From Candidatus Woesearchaeota archaeon (GTDB lineage Archaea; Nanobdellota; Nanobdellia; Woesearchaeales; GW2011-AR9), in NCBI GenBank assembly GCA_016213985.1, contig JACRPJ010000059.1, positions 1 through 5,800 of the forward strand: 5,800 bases of DNA, given 5' to 3'. The first letter of the stretch is position 1. Each line of letters opens with the position of its first letter. The notes below the pieces were generated by a model. The model saw only the letters and a program-made list of their open reading frames with translations, was not told the DNA's origin and made no database searches. The position numbers were made by a program, and so were the translations under genes. Of the stretch, positions 1 to 4,625 are shown one piece after another.

Positions 1-1
1 A

Positions 2-130
2 AATGTTGTGGATGACATCCACCTCCAGGTATGCCTGAAAGCAGCTGCACAGAAATTCTATGAGAGAATTGGAAGAGAAGACGTTCTAATAAAGAGTTTT
101 ATTGATAGGTTAAAAGACGCCAATCAATAA
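2..130 (+). CDS. 3' end of an unidentified protein (partial)
   Basis: An open frame enters from the left edge and ends at a TAA at 128-130, giving the last 42 residues of a protein whose start lies outside the window. The segment is mostly helical in character, with KAAAQKFYERIGRED followed by LIKSFIDRLKDANQ, and has balanced charge. That composition looks like real coding sequence and not chance. I do not recognise the family. No transmembrane segment or metal-binding motif is present in this piece. The gene converges on ftsZ, whose stop lies 213 bp downstream. The coding call is reasonably safe; the function is unknown. Confidence 0.6.
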   Translation, partial: NVVDDIHLQVCLKAAAQKFYERIGREDVLIKSFIDRLKDANQ

Positions 131-148
131 AGATAATACGACCATTCG

Positions 149-201
149 TTCTCCACCGGAAATGATGGGGTGAAAACCAGCCAAATTTTCTCCACTGGAA
201 A
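149..201. repeat. Direct repeat pair TTCTCCACYGGAAA
   Basis: TTCTCCACCGGAAA (149-162) and TTCTCCACTGGAAA (188-201) match at 13 of 14 positions and start 39 bp apart. The core of the second copy, TCCACTGGA, is palindromic around its central base, as in a protein-binding half-site. The pair lies 3' of both neighbouring genes, an unusual place for an operator, so its function is unknown. Confidence 0.4.
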
Positions 202-227
202 CAAACCAACTTAAACAACAGAATTCC

Positions 228-302
228 AAAAAGAAAAAAGTAATCTTGCCTTTTTCAAACCAGGGGGTGGTGGTACTCTAAAGAAAGAGCAAAGGCAAGA
301 TT
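228..302 (-). terminator. 12-bp inverted repeat plus oligo-T: ftsZ terminator or structured RNA
   Basis: AATCTTGCCTTT (242-253) is perfectly complementary to 291-302, giving a 12-bp stem around 37 nt. Two small hairpins fit inside: ACCA/TGGT at 259-262 with 268-271, and CTCT/AGAG at 276-279 with 286-289. The whole could therefore fold as a three-way junction. Read on the minus strand (the ftsZ direction), the stem is followed by a run of six T, a C and five more T (239-228), the kind of tract that ends archaeal transcription. It is either an elaborate ftsZ terminator or a small RNA processed from the ftsZ 3' UTR. Confidence 0.5.
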
Positions 303-311
303 TTAATTATG

Positions 312-334
312 AAAAGGTGCCCAAAAGGGGCCCC
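312..334 (-). terminator. Hairpin immediately after ftsZ stop
   Basis: Positions 316-322 pair with 328-334 (GGTGCCC against GGGCCCC, one mismatch, 5-nt loop). In the minus direction the hairpin begins 9 nt after the ftsZ stop codon and is followed by TTTT (315-312). It looks like a first termination or mRNA 3'-end-protecting element ahead of the larger structure at 228-302. Confidence 0.4.
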
Positions 335-343
335 TCAATGCCC

Positions 344-1411
344 TTACACTAACTCTAGCCCCAGCTCTCTGCTGATGGTCTTGGCTTTCTGCTCGGATCT
401 TCTTTGATCTAGCTTACCCAAAATCCAGGGTGAATTTACTCCGGTAATAATAGTCATTACAGTTAGCTTACCTTTCATATCATCCTGTACTCTGGCTCCC
501 CAGATAACGTTGGCATCATCGTCAAGCGACTCAGTTACCAACTCGCCAATACGAGAGACCTCATCAAGAGTCATATCTGGACCGCCAGTTACGTGAATCA
601 AAGCTCCGGTAGCACCCTCGTAATTGATGTCTAATAATGGGTTGCTCAAAGCTCCTTTAACTGCTTCTTCTACTCTGTTGTTGGTGTCAGAACTTCCTAC
701 TCCAATGGCCGCTACCCCTCCGTTAGACATAATAGCTTTAACATCGGCATAGTCCAGGTTTACTAGACTGGGCACAGCGATGGTCTCCACAATACCTTTA
801 ATCATGGTCGCTACTAATTCATTAGCCACAGCAAAAGCTTGCTGAATGGGCAAGTTACCAGCGATTTGTACTAGCCGATTGTTGTCAATTACGATTACGG
901 TGTCGGAAACTTGCCTTAGCTGTTGCAATCCAAATTCGGCTTTATCACAACGAGCTCTTTCTATGTTGAAAGGCATAGTCACAGTCCCAATCACAATGGC
1001 GCCAGTATCCTTGGCTACCTGAGCAACCACTGGAGCTGCCCCAGTACCTGTTCCTCCTCCCATACCCGCACATACAAACACCATGTCCGATCCTTTAAGA
1101 GCATCCTTGATCTGAGTTAGGGATTCTTGGGCCGCCTCCGCTCCCTTGTTAGGGAATCCTCCACATCCTAGCCCACGGGTGCATTCTCTTCCAATCAGGA
1201 ACTTCCTGTCTGCACCGGTTATGCTCAGATGCTGTTGATCAGTATTGGTAGCAATAATCTCTGCTCCCCTTATTCCCTTTTTGTACAGCCAGCCAACCAT
1301 ATTGTTGCCAGCCCCTCCCACACCAATTACTTTAATATTGGCTTGGTTCAGATTCTCAAATCCACCTTGTACTGGAGCACTCTCCAGAGCCTTCTCGATG
1401 AAAAAATCCAT
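344..1411 (-). CDS. ftsZ: Cell division protein FtsZ (tubulin-like GTPase)
   Basis: FtsZ polymerises with GTP at midcell to form the division ring on the inner face of the membrane. The 355-residue product shows the nucleotide-binding GVGGAGNN (30-37), the tubulin signature GGGTGTG (118-124), the MPFNIERAR segment (146-154), and an intact T7 catalytic loop with NLDYADVKAIM (218-228). A GATGALIHV beta-domain motif starts at 266, and TGVNSPWILGK (323-333) leads into a short tail ending LGLELV. Such a hydrophobic C-terminal peptide is where archaeal SepF anchors are known to dock. The length is normal. I chose the ATG at 1411 over the in-frame TTG at 1426 because a GAGGTG ribosome-binding motif lies 7 nt upstream of it, inside the would-be extension. 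The gene appears to be single, not part of an operon. Whether it is FtsZ1 or FtsZ2 needs a tree. Confidence 0.97.
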   Translation of the reverse strand: MDFFIEKALESAPVQGGFENLNQANIKVIGVGGAGNNMVGWLYKKGIRGAEIIATNTDQQHLSITGADRKFLIGRECTRGLGCGGFPNKGAEAAQESLTQIKDALKGSDMVFVCAGMGGGTGTGAAPVVAQVAKDTGAIVIGTVTMPFNIERARCDKAEFGLQQLRQVSDTVIVIDNNRLVQIAGNLPIQQAFAVANELVATMIKGIVETIAVPSLVNLDYADVKAIMSNGGVAAIGVGSSDTNNRVEEAVKGALSNPLLDINYEGATGALIHVTGGPDMTLDEVSRIGELVTESLDDDANVIWGARVQDDMKGKLTVMTIITGVNSPWILGKLDQRRSEQKAKTISRELGLELV

Positions 1412-1414
1412 TTT

Positions 1415-1424
1415 CCACCACCTC
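1415..1424 (-). promoter_or_regulatory. ftsZ ribosome-binding site
   Basis: On the minus strand, GAGGTGGTGG precedes the ATG at 1411. GAGGTG matches the archaeal anti-Shine-Dalgarno, with 7 nt to the start codon. The site fixes the start, because translation from the in-frame TTG at 1426 would place the motif inside the coding sequence. Confidence 0.8.
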
Positions 1425-1456
1425 AAATGTTTTCCTATCCTTATTTTATTTAGTTT

Positions 1457-1505
1457 GTTATATATTTAGGAACATATATTTTCCCCCACCAAAAAGGTTA
1501 TATAA
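1457..1505 (-). promoter_or_regulatory. Cluster of TATA elements upstream of ftsZ
   Basis: Three TATA-like boxes can serve ftsZ on the minus strand. They are TAAATATATAA (1468-1458, predicted leader about 27 nt), AAAATATATG preceded by a purine-rich GGGGG BRE-like stretch (1487-1473, leader about 41 nt), and the palindromic TTATATAA (1505-1498, leader about 65 nt). The last can also drive plus-strand transcription, with a predicted start near 1527. Which of them is used cannot be told from sequence alone. Confidence 0.5.
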
Positions 1506-1527
1506 GGGTCGATATTACCTTCCTCTC

Positions 1528-1633
1528 AGAATTAACCAACCCAAACGTTCTAACCCAACGTAACCTAAGAATTTAACCAACGTACCGAACTTCACCGTCT
1601 TTTAAGACTAACCCGTTAAATTAACCCAAACTG
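1528..1633. repeat. Degenerate AACC(C)AACGT-type repeat block in the ftsZ upstream region
   Basis: About five related units occur: TTAACCAACCCAAACGTTC (1532-1550), CTAACCCAACGT (1550-1561), TTTAACCAACGT (1572-1583), CTAACCCGTT (1609-1618) and TTAACCCAAACTG (1621-1633). The strings GAATTAACCAAC (1529-1540) and GAATTTAACCAAC (1569-1581) recur 40 bp apart. A small GTCTT/AAGAC hairpin lies at 1597-1608. There is no ORF. TATA-like boxes sit outside both ends, TTATATAA at 1498 facing right and CTTATAAAC near 1655-1663 facing left, so the block could be transcribed. A protein-binding array is the alternative. Confidence 0.45.
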
Positions 1634-1735
1634 ATTTTTAGTAACATATTACTAGTTTATAAGTATTTGTGTGTTACAGAATACAAAAGGCAGCGGCTCT
1701 AAGCACAAATCACTGAAGATGTTAGGTGCAATAGC

Positions 1736-2404
1736 TTAAGGTTGATTAGAATATTTCTCTAACTGTGATTTGGTTTTTTCTTTCAATTTATCGACGATTA
1801 ATTCCTTTGCTGCACTGGCTTTACGCGCTAGAATAGTAGCAATATCCCTCATATACTTCGCGGGATCTCTCATTTTTCCCCTCCACTGGTGGAAATAAAT
1901 CAATGCTTCTAAAGGATACTTAGGTGGCTTTTGAGGAACTTCCTTAGCATAACCTATGGCTACTATGGCCTGAGGACGCACCTCTTCGGGGATTTTAAGC
2001 AACGATTTAACTGCATCTTCGTCAAAAGCACCTATCCATCTCGTCGCTAAACCCAAAGAATGTGCTTCTAGCAACATATTCTGAATGGCCGCAGCACAGT
2101 TCTGTACACTGTACAGCCTTTCTCCTCTCAATCCGTAGTACCTCTCGGCTTTTTCTGGCTCAGCACATACGACGACAAGCACTCCCGCTTGCACTACTTC
2201 ATATTGCTCGTAGCAGGCCTCAGCAATCTGCCTCTTTTGATTTGGATCAAACACGACGATAAATTTCCAATTCTGCACATTCCCACAGCTAGGAGCATGG
2301 CGAGCAGCATCTAGGATTTTAGAAACATTGTCCCAGGAAACAAATTTAGGCAAAAAGTATTTAACATTTCTCCTGGTTGCAATCAACTCTAAAATATCGT
2401 CCAT
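1736..2404 (-). CDS. Nitroreductase-family flavoprotein with basic C-terminal tail
   Basis: The 222-residue product is an FMN-dependent NAD(P)H oxidoreductase of the nitroreductase fold, expected to act as a dimer in the cytoplasm. Seen in the sequence are the N-terminal RRNVKYF (11-17, the usual RRSxRxF FMN-phosphate contact), APSCGNVQNWKFIVV (37-51, the PSxxNxQPW signature), QNCAAAIQNMLLEAHSLGLATRWIG (101-125), and AIVAIGYAKE (147-156) leading to PPKYPLEALIYFHQW (160-174). Residues about 178-222 form an extra lysine-rich helical tail beyond the usual domain end; its role is unknown. The substrate cannot be predicted, because members reduce nitro compounds, quinones or flavins, or work in F420 and cobalamin pathways. 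The start is the ATG at 2404, since a BRE/TATA pair 30 bp upstream predicts an almost leaderless mRNA. The gene is divergent from the HTH regulator. Confidence 0.9.
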   Translation of the reverse strand: MDDILELIATRRNVKYFLPKFVSWDNVSKILDAARHAPSCGNVQNWKFIVVFDPNQKRQIAEACYEQYEVVQAGVLVVVCAEPEKAERYYGLRGERLYSVQNCAAAIQNMLLEAHSLGLATRWIGAFDEDAVKSLLKIPEEVRPQAIVAIGYAKEVPQKPPKYPLEALIYFHQWRGKMRDPAKYMRDIATILARKASAAKELIVDKLKEKTKSQLEKYSNQP

Positions 2405-2430
2405 TGTGAAGAGTTAGAATTATTCAATAG

Positions 2431-2445
2431 TATTTATAGTTTCCG
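2431..2445 (-). promoter_or_regulatory. BRE/TATA promoter of the nitroreductase gene
   Basis: On the minus strand, CGGAAAC (2445-2439) is followed directly by TATAAATA (2438-2431), a good archaeal BRE plus TATA box. A start about 25 bp downstream falls near 2409, only about 5 nt before the ATG at 2404. No Shine-Dalgarno motif is present, as expected for a near-leaderless transcript. Confidence 0.75.
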
Positions 2446-2472
2446 ATGCCCGTCGCCAGGTAAACAATGAAA

Positions 2473-2559
2473 CACAAAGCAAAGCATTAAATAAAGAAAC
2501 TACTCTATTTATGCACAAATGGAATCGCTGTTCCATTTTGTGAAACTACTTTGCTTGTG
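2473..2559. repeat. Nested inverted repeats with internal direct repeat
   Basis: The outer arms CACAAAGCAAAG (2473-2484) and CTTTGCTTGTG (2549-2559) are complementary except for one bulged base. The inner arms CACAAATGGAA (2514-2524) and TTCCATTTTGTG (2531-2542) are complementary with one bulge around a 6-nt loop. The 9-mer GAAACTACT occurs at 2496-2504 and again at 2542-2550, on either side of the inner hairpin. About 87 nt could fold into a long two-tier hairpin. Possible roles are an operator region for the divergent regulator, a small RNA, or a relic of a short inverted-repeat element. No flanking target duplication is evident. Confidence 0.5.
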
Positions 2560-2740
2560 AGTGTGTACTACTGGTCACATTCAGTTACTATGTCTCGAAG
2601 TTGTTTGTCAGCAACGACTGGTGGAAACGAGTTTATTGTACTAACCACTATATTCCCAATTTTGAACCCATTTTACACTTTTTGGAAATGACTCTTATTT
2701 TTGGCAAGGGATGTCCATAAAAGAAAATTGATTCCAAAAA

Positions 2741-2756
2741 CGAAACTTATATAAAT
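2741..2756 (+). promoter_or_regulatory. BRE/TATA promoter of the HTH regulator gene
   Basis: CGAAAC (2741-2746) followed by TTATATAAAT (2747-2756) is a near-consensus archaeal BRE and TATA box. Transcription about 25 bp downstream would begin at or next to the ATG at 2778, so the mRNA is predicted to be leaderless. This supports that start over the TTG at 2766. Confidence 0.8.
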
Positions 2757-2777
2757 TTAGGCATTTTGCTAAGGGTT

Positions 2778-3299
2778 ATGTCTAAGGGGGAGGCGTTAGC
2801 TCAGCTGGTAGATGGCAAGAAAGCAGCAATTCTTAAAATATTATTTAATTCTAAAGAAGAACTCTGCCTCAATGAAGTTGCAGCCAAAAGCAACGTTTCA
2901 GTAACCTCCACTTTCAGGATCCTTCAGGAACTAGCCTCCGCTGGTTTGGTCAAAAGAAGGGAATGGAAACACTCCAAAGTATATTTTCCAGAAGATAATG
3001 AAAGGGTAGCTTTCCTAAAAGAACTGTTCTATGAAGAGTACGACGGACTCCAAGAATTTGTCAACTCAGTAGGAAGCCTGCCTAACCTCCAAAGCATTAT
3101 TTCCTATGGACCAAAAAAGAAGGACAAAGCGAGTGTCATGATCATTGGAGAAGGGATTGATATGGGTAAAGTAAATGAAGTCTGCCAGAAGCTCAAAGAG
3201 AATGGCTTTGAGTTAACCATACTCACTCTTACCAAAAGCCAGTATGATCAAATGACCCGTATGGGGCTTTATTCTGGAGATAAGAAAGTATTAAAGTAA
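2778..3299 (+). CDS. Winged-helix transcriptional regulator with degenerate nucleotidyltransferase-like domain
   Basis: The 173-residue product starts with an ArsR-like winged helix. Helices at about 3-26 lead into the HTH LNEVAAKSNVSVTSTFRILQELASAGLVKR (31-60), followed by a wing EWKHSKVYFPE (62-72). A helical linker with aromatic residues (75-100) precedes an alpha/beta segment, ASVMIIGEGID (118-128), then a helix and ELTILTLTKSQYDQM (145-159). This arrangement resembles archaeal regulators that join a winged helix to an MNT-type nucleotidyltransferase fold. However, the GS-x10-D-x-D catalytic motif of active enzymes is missing, so the domain is probably a sensing or dimerisation module. 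The ATG at 2778 is chosen from promoter spacing. The gene is divergent from the nitroreductase and may regulate it, itself, or both; the ligand is unknown. Confidence 0.82.
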   Translation: MSKGEALAQLVDGKKAAILKILFNSKEELCLNEVAAKSNVSVTSTFRILQELASAGLVKRREWKHSKVYFPEDNERVAFLKELFYEEYDGLQEFVNSVGSLPNLQSIISYGPKKKDKASVMIIGEGIDMGKVNEVCQKLKENGFELTILTLTKSQYDQMTRMGLYSGDKKVLK

Positions 3300-3309
3300 T
3301 TGGTGAGAC

Positions 3310-3335
3310 GGAATTAATTTCCAATGGAGATTTTT
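3310..3335 (+). terminator. Possible terminator after the HTH gene
   Basis: A small GGAA/TTCC hairpin (3310-3313 with 3319-3322) is followed by TTTTT at 3331-3335, 31-36 nt past the regulator stop codon and just before the convergent small membrane gene. The stem is short, so the T run is the main evidence. Confidence 0.35.
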
Positions 3336-3341
3336 GGGCAC

Positions 3342-3518
3342 TTAAACTATAAACAGAATCAATGAAATCACAATCATAAAAAATCCCAAACCAACGCAGG
3401 GATAAGCAATCTGTTCCCCCAGCGAGAGGTTCTTAAAATCACTCAGCTTACTGGCAACAAAAGTAAAGAAGTCCGCTACTTTCTCTTTGACTTCATCCAG
3501 CAACTCTTTGACATCCAT
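3342..3518 (-). CDS. 58-residue single-pass membrane protein
   Basis: A minus-strand ORF begins at the ATG at 3518 and ends at the TAA at 3342-3344. A strong ribosome-binding site, GGTGAT, lies 8 nt upstream of the ATG. The first 30 residues are a charged amphipathic helix (MDVKELLDEVKEKVADFFTF), then LSLGEQIAY (31-39), then one hydrophobic helix VGLGFFMIVISLILFIV to the C-terminus (42-58). The shape recalls SecE/Sec61-gamma, an amphipathic helix followed by one TM. The conserved RVxKxxRKPxxxE region of that family is not apparent, so I leave it as an uncharacterised small membrane protein. It lies 85 nt downstream of eS6 on the same strand and may be co-transcribed or use a TTTATTAA box near 3563-3556. 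Confidence 0.75.
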   Translation of the reverse strand: MDVKELLDEVKEKVADFFTFVASKLSDFKNLSLGEQIAYPCVGLGFFMIVISLILFIV

Positions 3519-3526
3519 CTCTTTAT

Positions 3527-3532
3527 ATCACC
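3527..3532 (-). promoter_or_regulatory. Ribosome-binding site of the small membrane protein
   Basis: GGTGAT on the minus strand is an exact match to part of the archaeal Shine-Dalgarno consensus GGAGGTGAT. It stands 8 nt before the ATG at 3518. It is the strongest evidence that this 58-codon frame is translated. Confidence 0.75.
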
Positions 3533-3603
3533 AAACGAATAGAAAATCAAAAGAATTAATAAAGTTATTGCTTAGCAAAGATTCAAAGATAACTATTCAC
3601 TGC

Positions 3604-4023
3604 TTACTCTGCTTTCTCTTCTTTCTTTTCTTCCGCTGGAGCTTCCCCACCCAGCTTCTGCGGTCCCTCTTTCAGCACTTTTAGGTTAACCTGGGTAATG
3701 ATCTTAGTGACCATCTCCCCACAGACGGTTCTTTTTTTCAGCAGTCCTAACTGCTTGCCACCATCTCTATTTTTTCCACTAAAACCAACCCCTTTTCCAG
3801 TCATAATCTTCTTTCTGGCAGACTGTATTCCCTTGCGCATGGGAAAACCGCACTTATCCGAACCGCCAGTAACCTCAAATTCATACTCCGGATAACCCAG
3901 AGAATCACCAAAAACCTTGCTTCCTATTCTCAACTTTAACAGATTATCCGCTTCCGGACTTTTGATGTCCTTTTGATAGCACTTGCCCTCTTTCGTTCCA
4001 ATCACCAGCTTAAACTCAACCAT
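3604..4023 (-). CDS. rps6e: Small ribosomal subunit protein eS6
   Basis: This 139-residue protein is eS6, a component of the 30S subunit in archaea with no bacterial counterpart. Family features in order are FKLVIGTKEGKCYQKDI (4-20), a short spacer, the highly conserved VTGGSDKCGFPMRKGI (51-66), the basic RKKIMTGKGVGFSGKNRDGGK (70-90), KKRTVCGEMVTKIITQVNLKVLK (96-118), and a charged EEKKEEKAE end (131-139). The core length is usual for archaeal eS6. The alternating Ala/Glu/Lys tail is an ordinary lineage-specific extension. The start ATG at 4023 has a perfect GGAGGT 8 nt upstream. Its predicted leader of about 65-70 nt is the longest clearly predicted in this window. Confidence 0.96.
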   Translation of the reverse strand: MVEFKLVIGTKEGKCYQKDIKSPEADNLLKLRIGSKVFGDSLGYPEYEFEVTGGSDKCGFPMRKGIQSARKKIMTGKGVGFSGKNRDGGKQLGLLKKRTVCGEMVTKIITQVNLKVLKEGPQKLGGEAPAEEKKEEKAE

Positions 4024-4031
4024 TTTATTTT

Positions 4032-4037
4032 ACCTCC
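4032..4037 (-). promoter_or_regulatory. eS6 ribosome-binding site
   Basis: GGAGGT on the minus strand lies 8 nt upstream of the ATG at 4023. It is a full-strength archaeal Shine-Dalgarno motif and confirms the start. Confidence 0.85.
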
Positions 4038-4113
4038 ACTTGATTCCGAGACTTAAGAGTCTATCGACCCTGCTCAGACATGAGGATCTCAGCTTATTCT
4101 TAAATTAAGAAGG

Positions 4114-4130
4114 TATTTAAAAAGTTATTG
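4114..4130 (-). promoter_or_regulatory. TATA promoter of eS6
   Basis: On the minus strand, CAATAACTTTTTAAATA contains a TATA-like box TTTTTAAATA (4123-4114). It predicts a transcript start near 4092 and a leader of about 68 nt. The leader includes the small hairpin AGACT/AGTCT around 4050-4063, which might affect eS6 translation; that is speculative. Confidence 0.5.
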
Positions 4131-4230
4131 TTTTATTCAGAGCCGATTATTTCAAGGTTTTTATTATTTAAAGCTTGCGGTGCTTGGTAAAAGATAGAAA
4201 TAATAATCAAAATAGTTCTGTTATTTAGAT

Positions 4231-4308
4231 TTAGTGGCGGTAATCTACTGGAATGAGATTTATGTCCGCTACTACGCTTCTTACAAGTTTTTCCAATTTT
4301 TCTTTCAT
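4231..4308 (-). CDS. Possible 25-residue microprotein
   Basis: The ATG at 4308 opens a 25-codon frame, MKEKLEKLVRSVVADINLIPVD followed by YRH and a TAA at 4231-4233. The peptide is a short amphipathic helix with a polar end. Support comes from a TATA-like ATTTAAAA on the minus strand (4336-4329). Its spacing would place the transcript start right at the ATG, the same leaderless layout as the coiled-coil gene upstream. The frame also stays open upstream of the ATG for 17 codons without another standard start, so a decayed longer gene is an alternative. No family is recognised. Confidence 0.3.
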   Translation of the reverse strand: MKEKLEKLVRSVVADINLIPVDYRH

Positions 4309-4397
4309 TTTTCTAAATACACAACTTTTTTTAAATCTTGTAGCTCCAGTAAGTTTTCGTTATTCTTATTATGCCAACCCTATTAGTTAGTTACTGA

Positions 4398-4574
4398 CTA
4401 CTCCAGCTCCTGCAACTCTTTTTGGAGTGTTTCTTTTTCTCTTTTTAGCCGCTCTAGCTCCATCCTTTTAAACTCATTGATTTGATTACGGCAAGCATCC
4501 CACTCCAAAGGCCTTATTCTGCGTTCTAAATTGAACAGCATTTCTCTTAACTCCAGGATCCTTTCTTTGGACAT
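4398..4574 (-). CDS. 58-residue coiled-coil protein
   Basis: A minus-strand ORF from the ATG at 4574 to the TAG at 4398-4400 encodes an almost entirely helical, highly charged protein. The first helix MSKERILELREMLFNLERR (1-19) is followed by a PLEWDACRNQ turn (22-31). A second heptad-rich helix then runs from INEFKRMELERL through KREKETLQKELQELE. It resembles an antiparallel helical hairpin that would oligomerise. There are no TM segments. The single Trp and Cys in the turn are the only distinctive residues. A strong TATA box 24-29 bp upstream predicts a leaderless message, supporting this start. The family is not recognised; short coiled-coil ORFs of this kind are frequent in DPANN genomes. 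Confidence 0.7.
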   Translation of the reverse strand: MSKERILELREMLFNLERRIRPLEWDACRNQINEFKRMELERLKREKETLQKELQELE

Positions 4575-4593
4575 AAATAGACAAGAATAAACC

Positions 4594-4605
4594 CATTATA
4601 TAAAC
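4594..4605. promoter_or_regulatory. TATA box of the coiled-coil gene, symmetric
   Basis: The minus strand reads GGTTTATATAAT (4605-4594), with a predicted start at the ATG of the 58-residue coiled-coil gene (4574). The core TTATATAA is palindromic, so it could also fire rightwards and give the OB-fold gene a leader of about 20 nt. Confidence 0.65.
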
Positions 4606-4612
4606 CTTAGGG

Positions 4613-4625
4613 AAGAAATATTAAT
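4613..4625 (+). promoter_or_regulatory. TATA promoter of the OB-fold gene
   Basis: AAG (4613-4615), as part of a purine-rich BRE-like stretch, precedes AAATATTAAT (4616-4625). The box centre is 25 bp upstream of the ATG at 4646, so a leaderless transcript is expected. No Shine-Dalgarno motif precedes that ATG, which fits. Confidence 0.55.

Larger units (their letters stand above)
131..343. other. Convergent intergenic region, gene-free
   Basis: This 213-bp spacer between the plus-strand gene end and the ftsZ stop has no credible ORF. It holds a near-identical 14-bp direct repeat (148-201), a large inverted repeat with an adjoining oligo-T stretch (228-302), and a GC-rich hairpin (316-334). 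Its likely job is 3'-end formation of the two convergent transcripts, possibly including a stable RNA. Confidence 0.5.
1412..1735. other. Intergenic region between nitroreductase stop and ftsZ start
   Basis: This 324-bp stretch contains the ftsZ promoter cluster and the AACC repeat block. From about 1635 to 1735 I see only AT-rich DNA, with no ORF and no strong structure. No clear terminator for the nitroreductase transcript is visible beyond a short T4 run (minus strand, about 1688-1685). Confidence 0.5.
2405..2777. other. Divergent promoter region between nitroreductase and HTH regulator
   Basis: The 373-bp spacer has no credible ORF. It carries the nitroreductase promoter at its left end and the regulator promoter at its right end. 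Between them is a nested inverted-repeat element (2473-2559). The stretch 2560-2740 shows only weak short complementarities, such as GTTG/CAAC around 2600-2615. Its length is generous for a compact archaeal genome and suggests regulation or a small RNA. Confidence 0.5.

Noticed and set aside
158..182. C/D-box guide RNA (ATGATGG as a C box)
   Set aside because: The C box has a mismatch and there is no CTGA D box at a usable distance.
1412..1426. Longer ftsZ starting at the TTG at 1426
   Set aside because: The extension (M-R-W-W-K) is simply the translated ribosome-binding site. The ATG at 1411 has proper spacing.
1885..2627. Shared 11-mer ACTGGTGGAAA at 1885-1895 and 2617-2627
   Set aside because: Several 11-base matches are expected by chance in a window of this size, and one copy is inside the nitroreductase coding sequence.
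2766..2777. Longer HTH gene starting at the TTG at 2766
   Set aside because: The TATA box at 2747-2756 would place transcription start at about 2776, downstream of that TTG. ATG at 2778 fits a leaderless message.
2797..2812. tRNA-like D-arm sequence TAGCTCAGCTGGTAGA near the start of the HTH gene
   Set aside because: It matches the tRNA D-arm consensus, but the following bases do not close the D stem, and no T-arm (GTTCGAATC type) or matching acceptor 3' strand occurs in the next 80 nt. It encodes LAQLVD of the regulator's first helix, so it is a coincidence.
4050..4100. Autoregulatory structure in the eS6 leader
   Set aside because: Only a 5-bp hairpin and two CTGAG strings are visible, too weak to claim a regulatory RNA.
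4253..4390. 45-codon plus-strand ORF, rich in Phe/Leu/Ser
   Set aside because: It arises from T-rich DNA opposite the possible 25-residue minus ORF. It has no ribosome-binding site and its composition looks like an A-rich coding strand read backwards.
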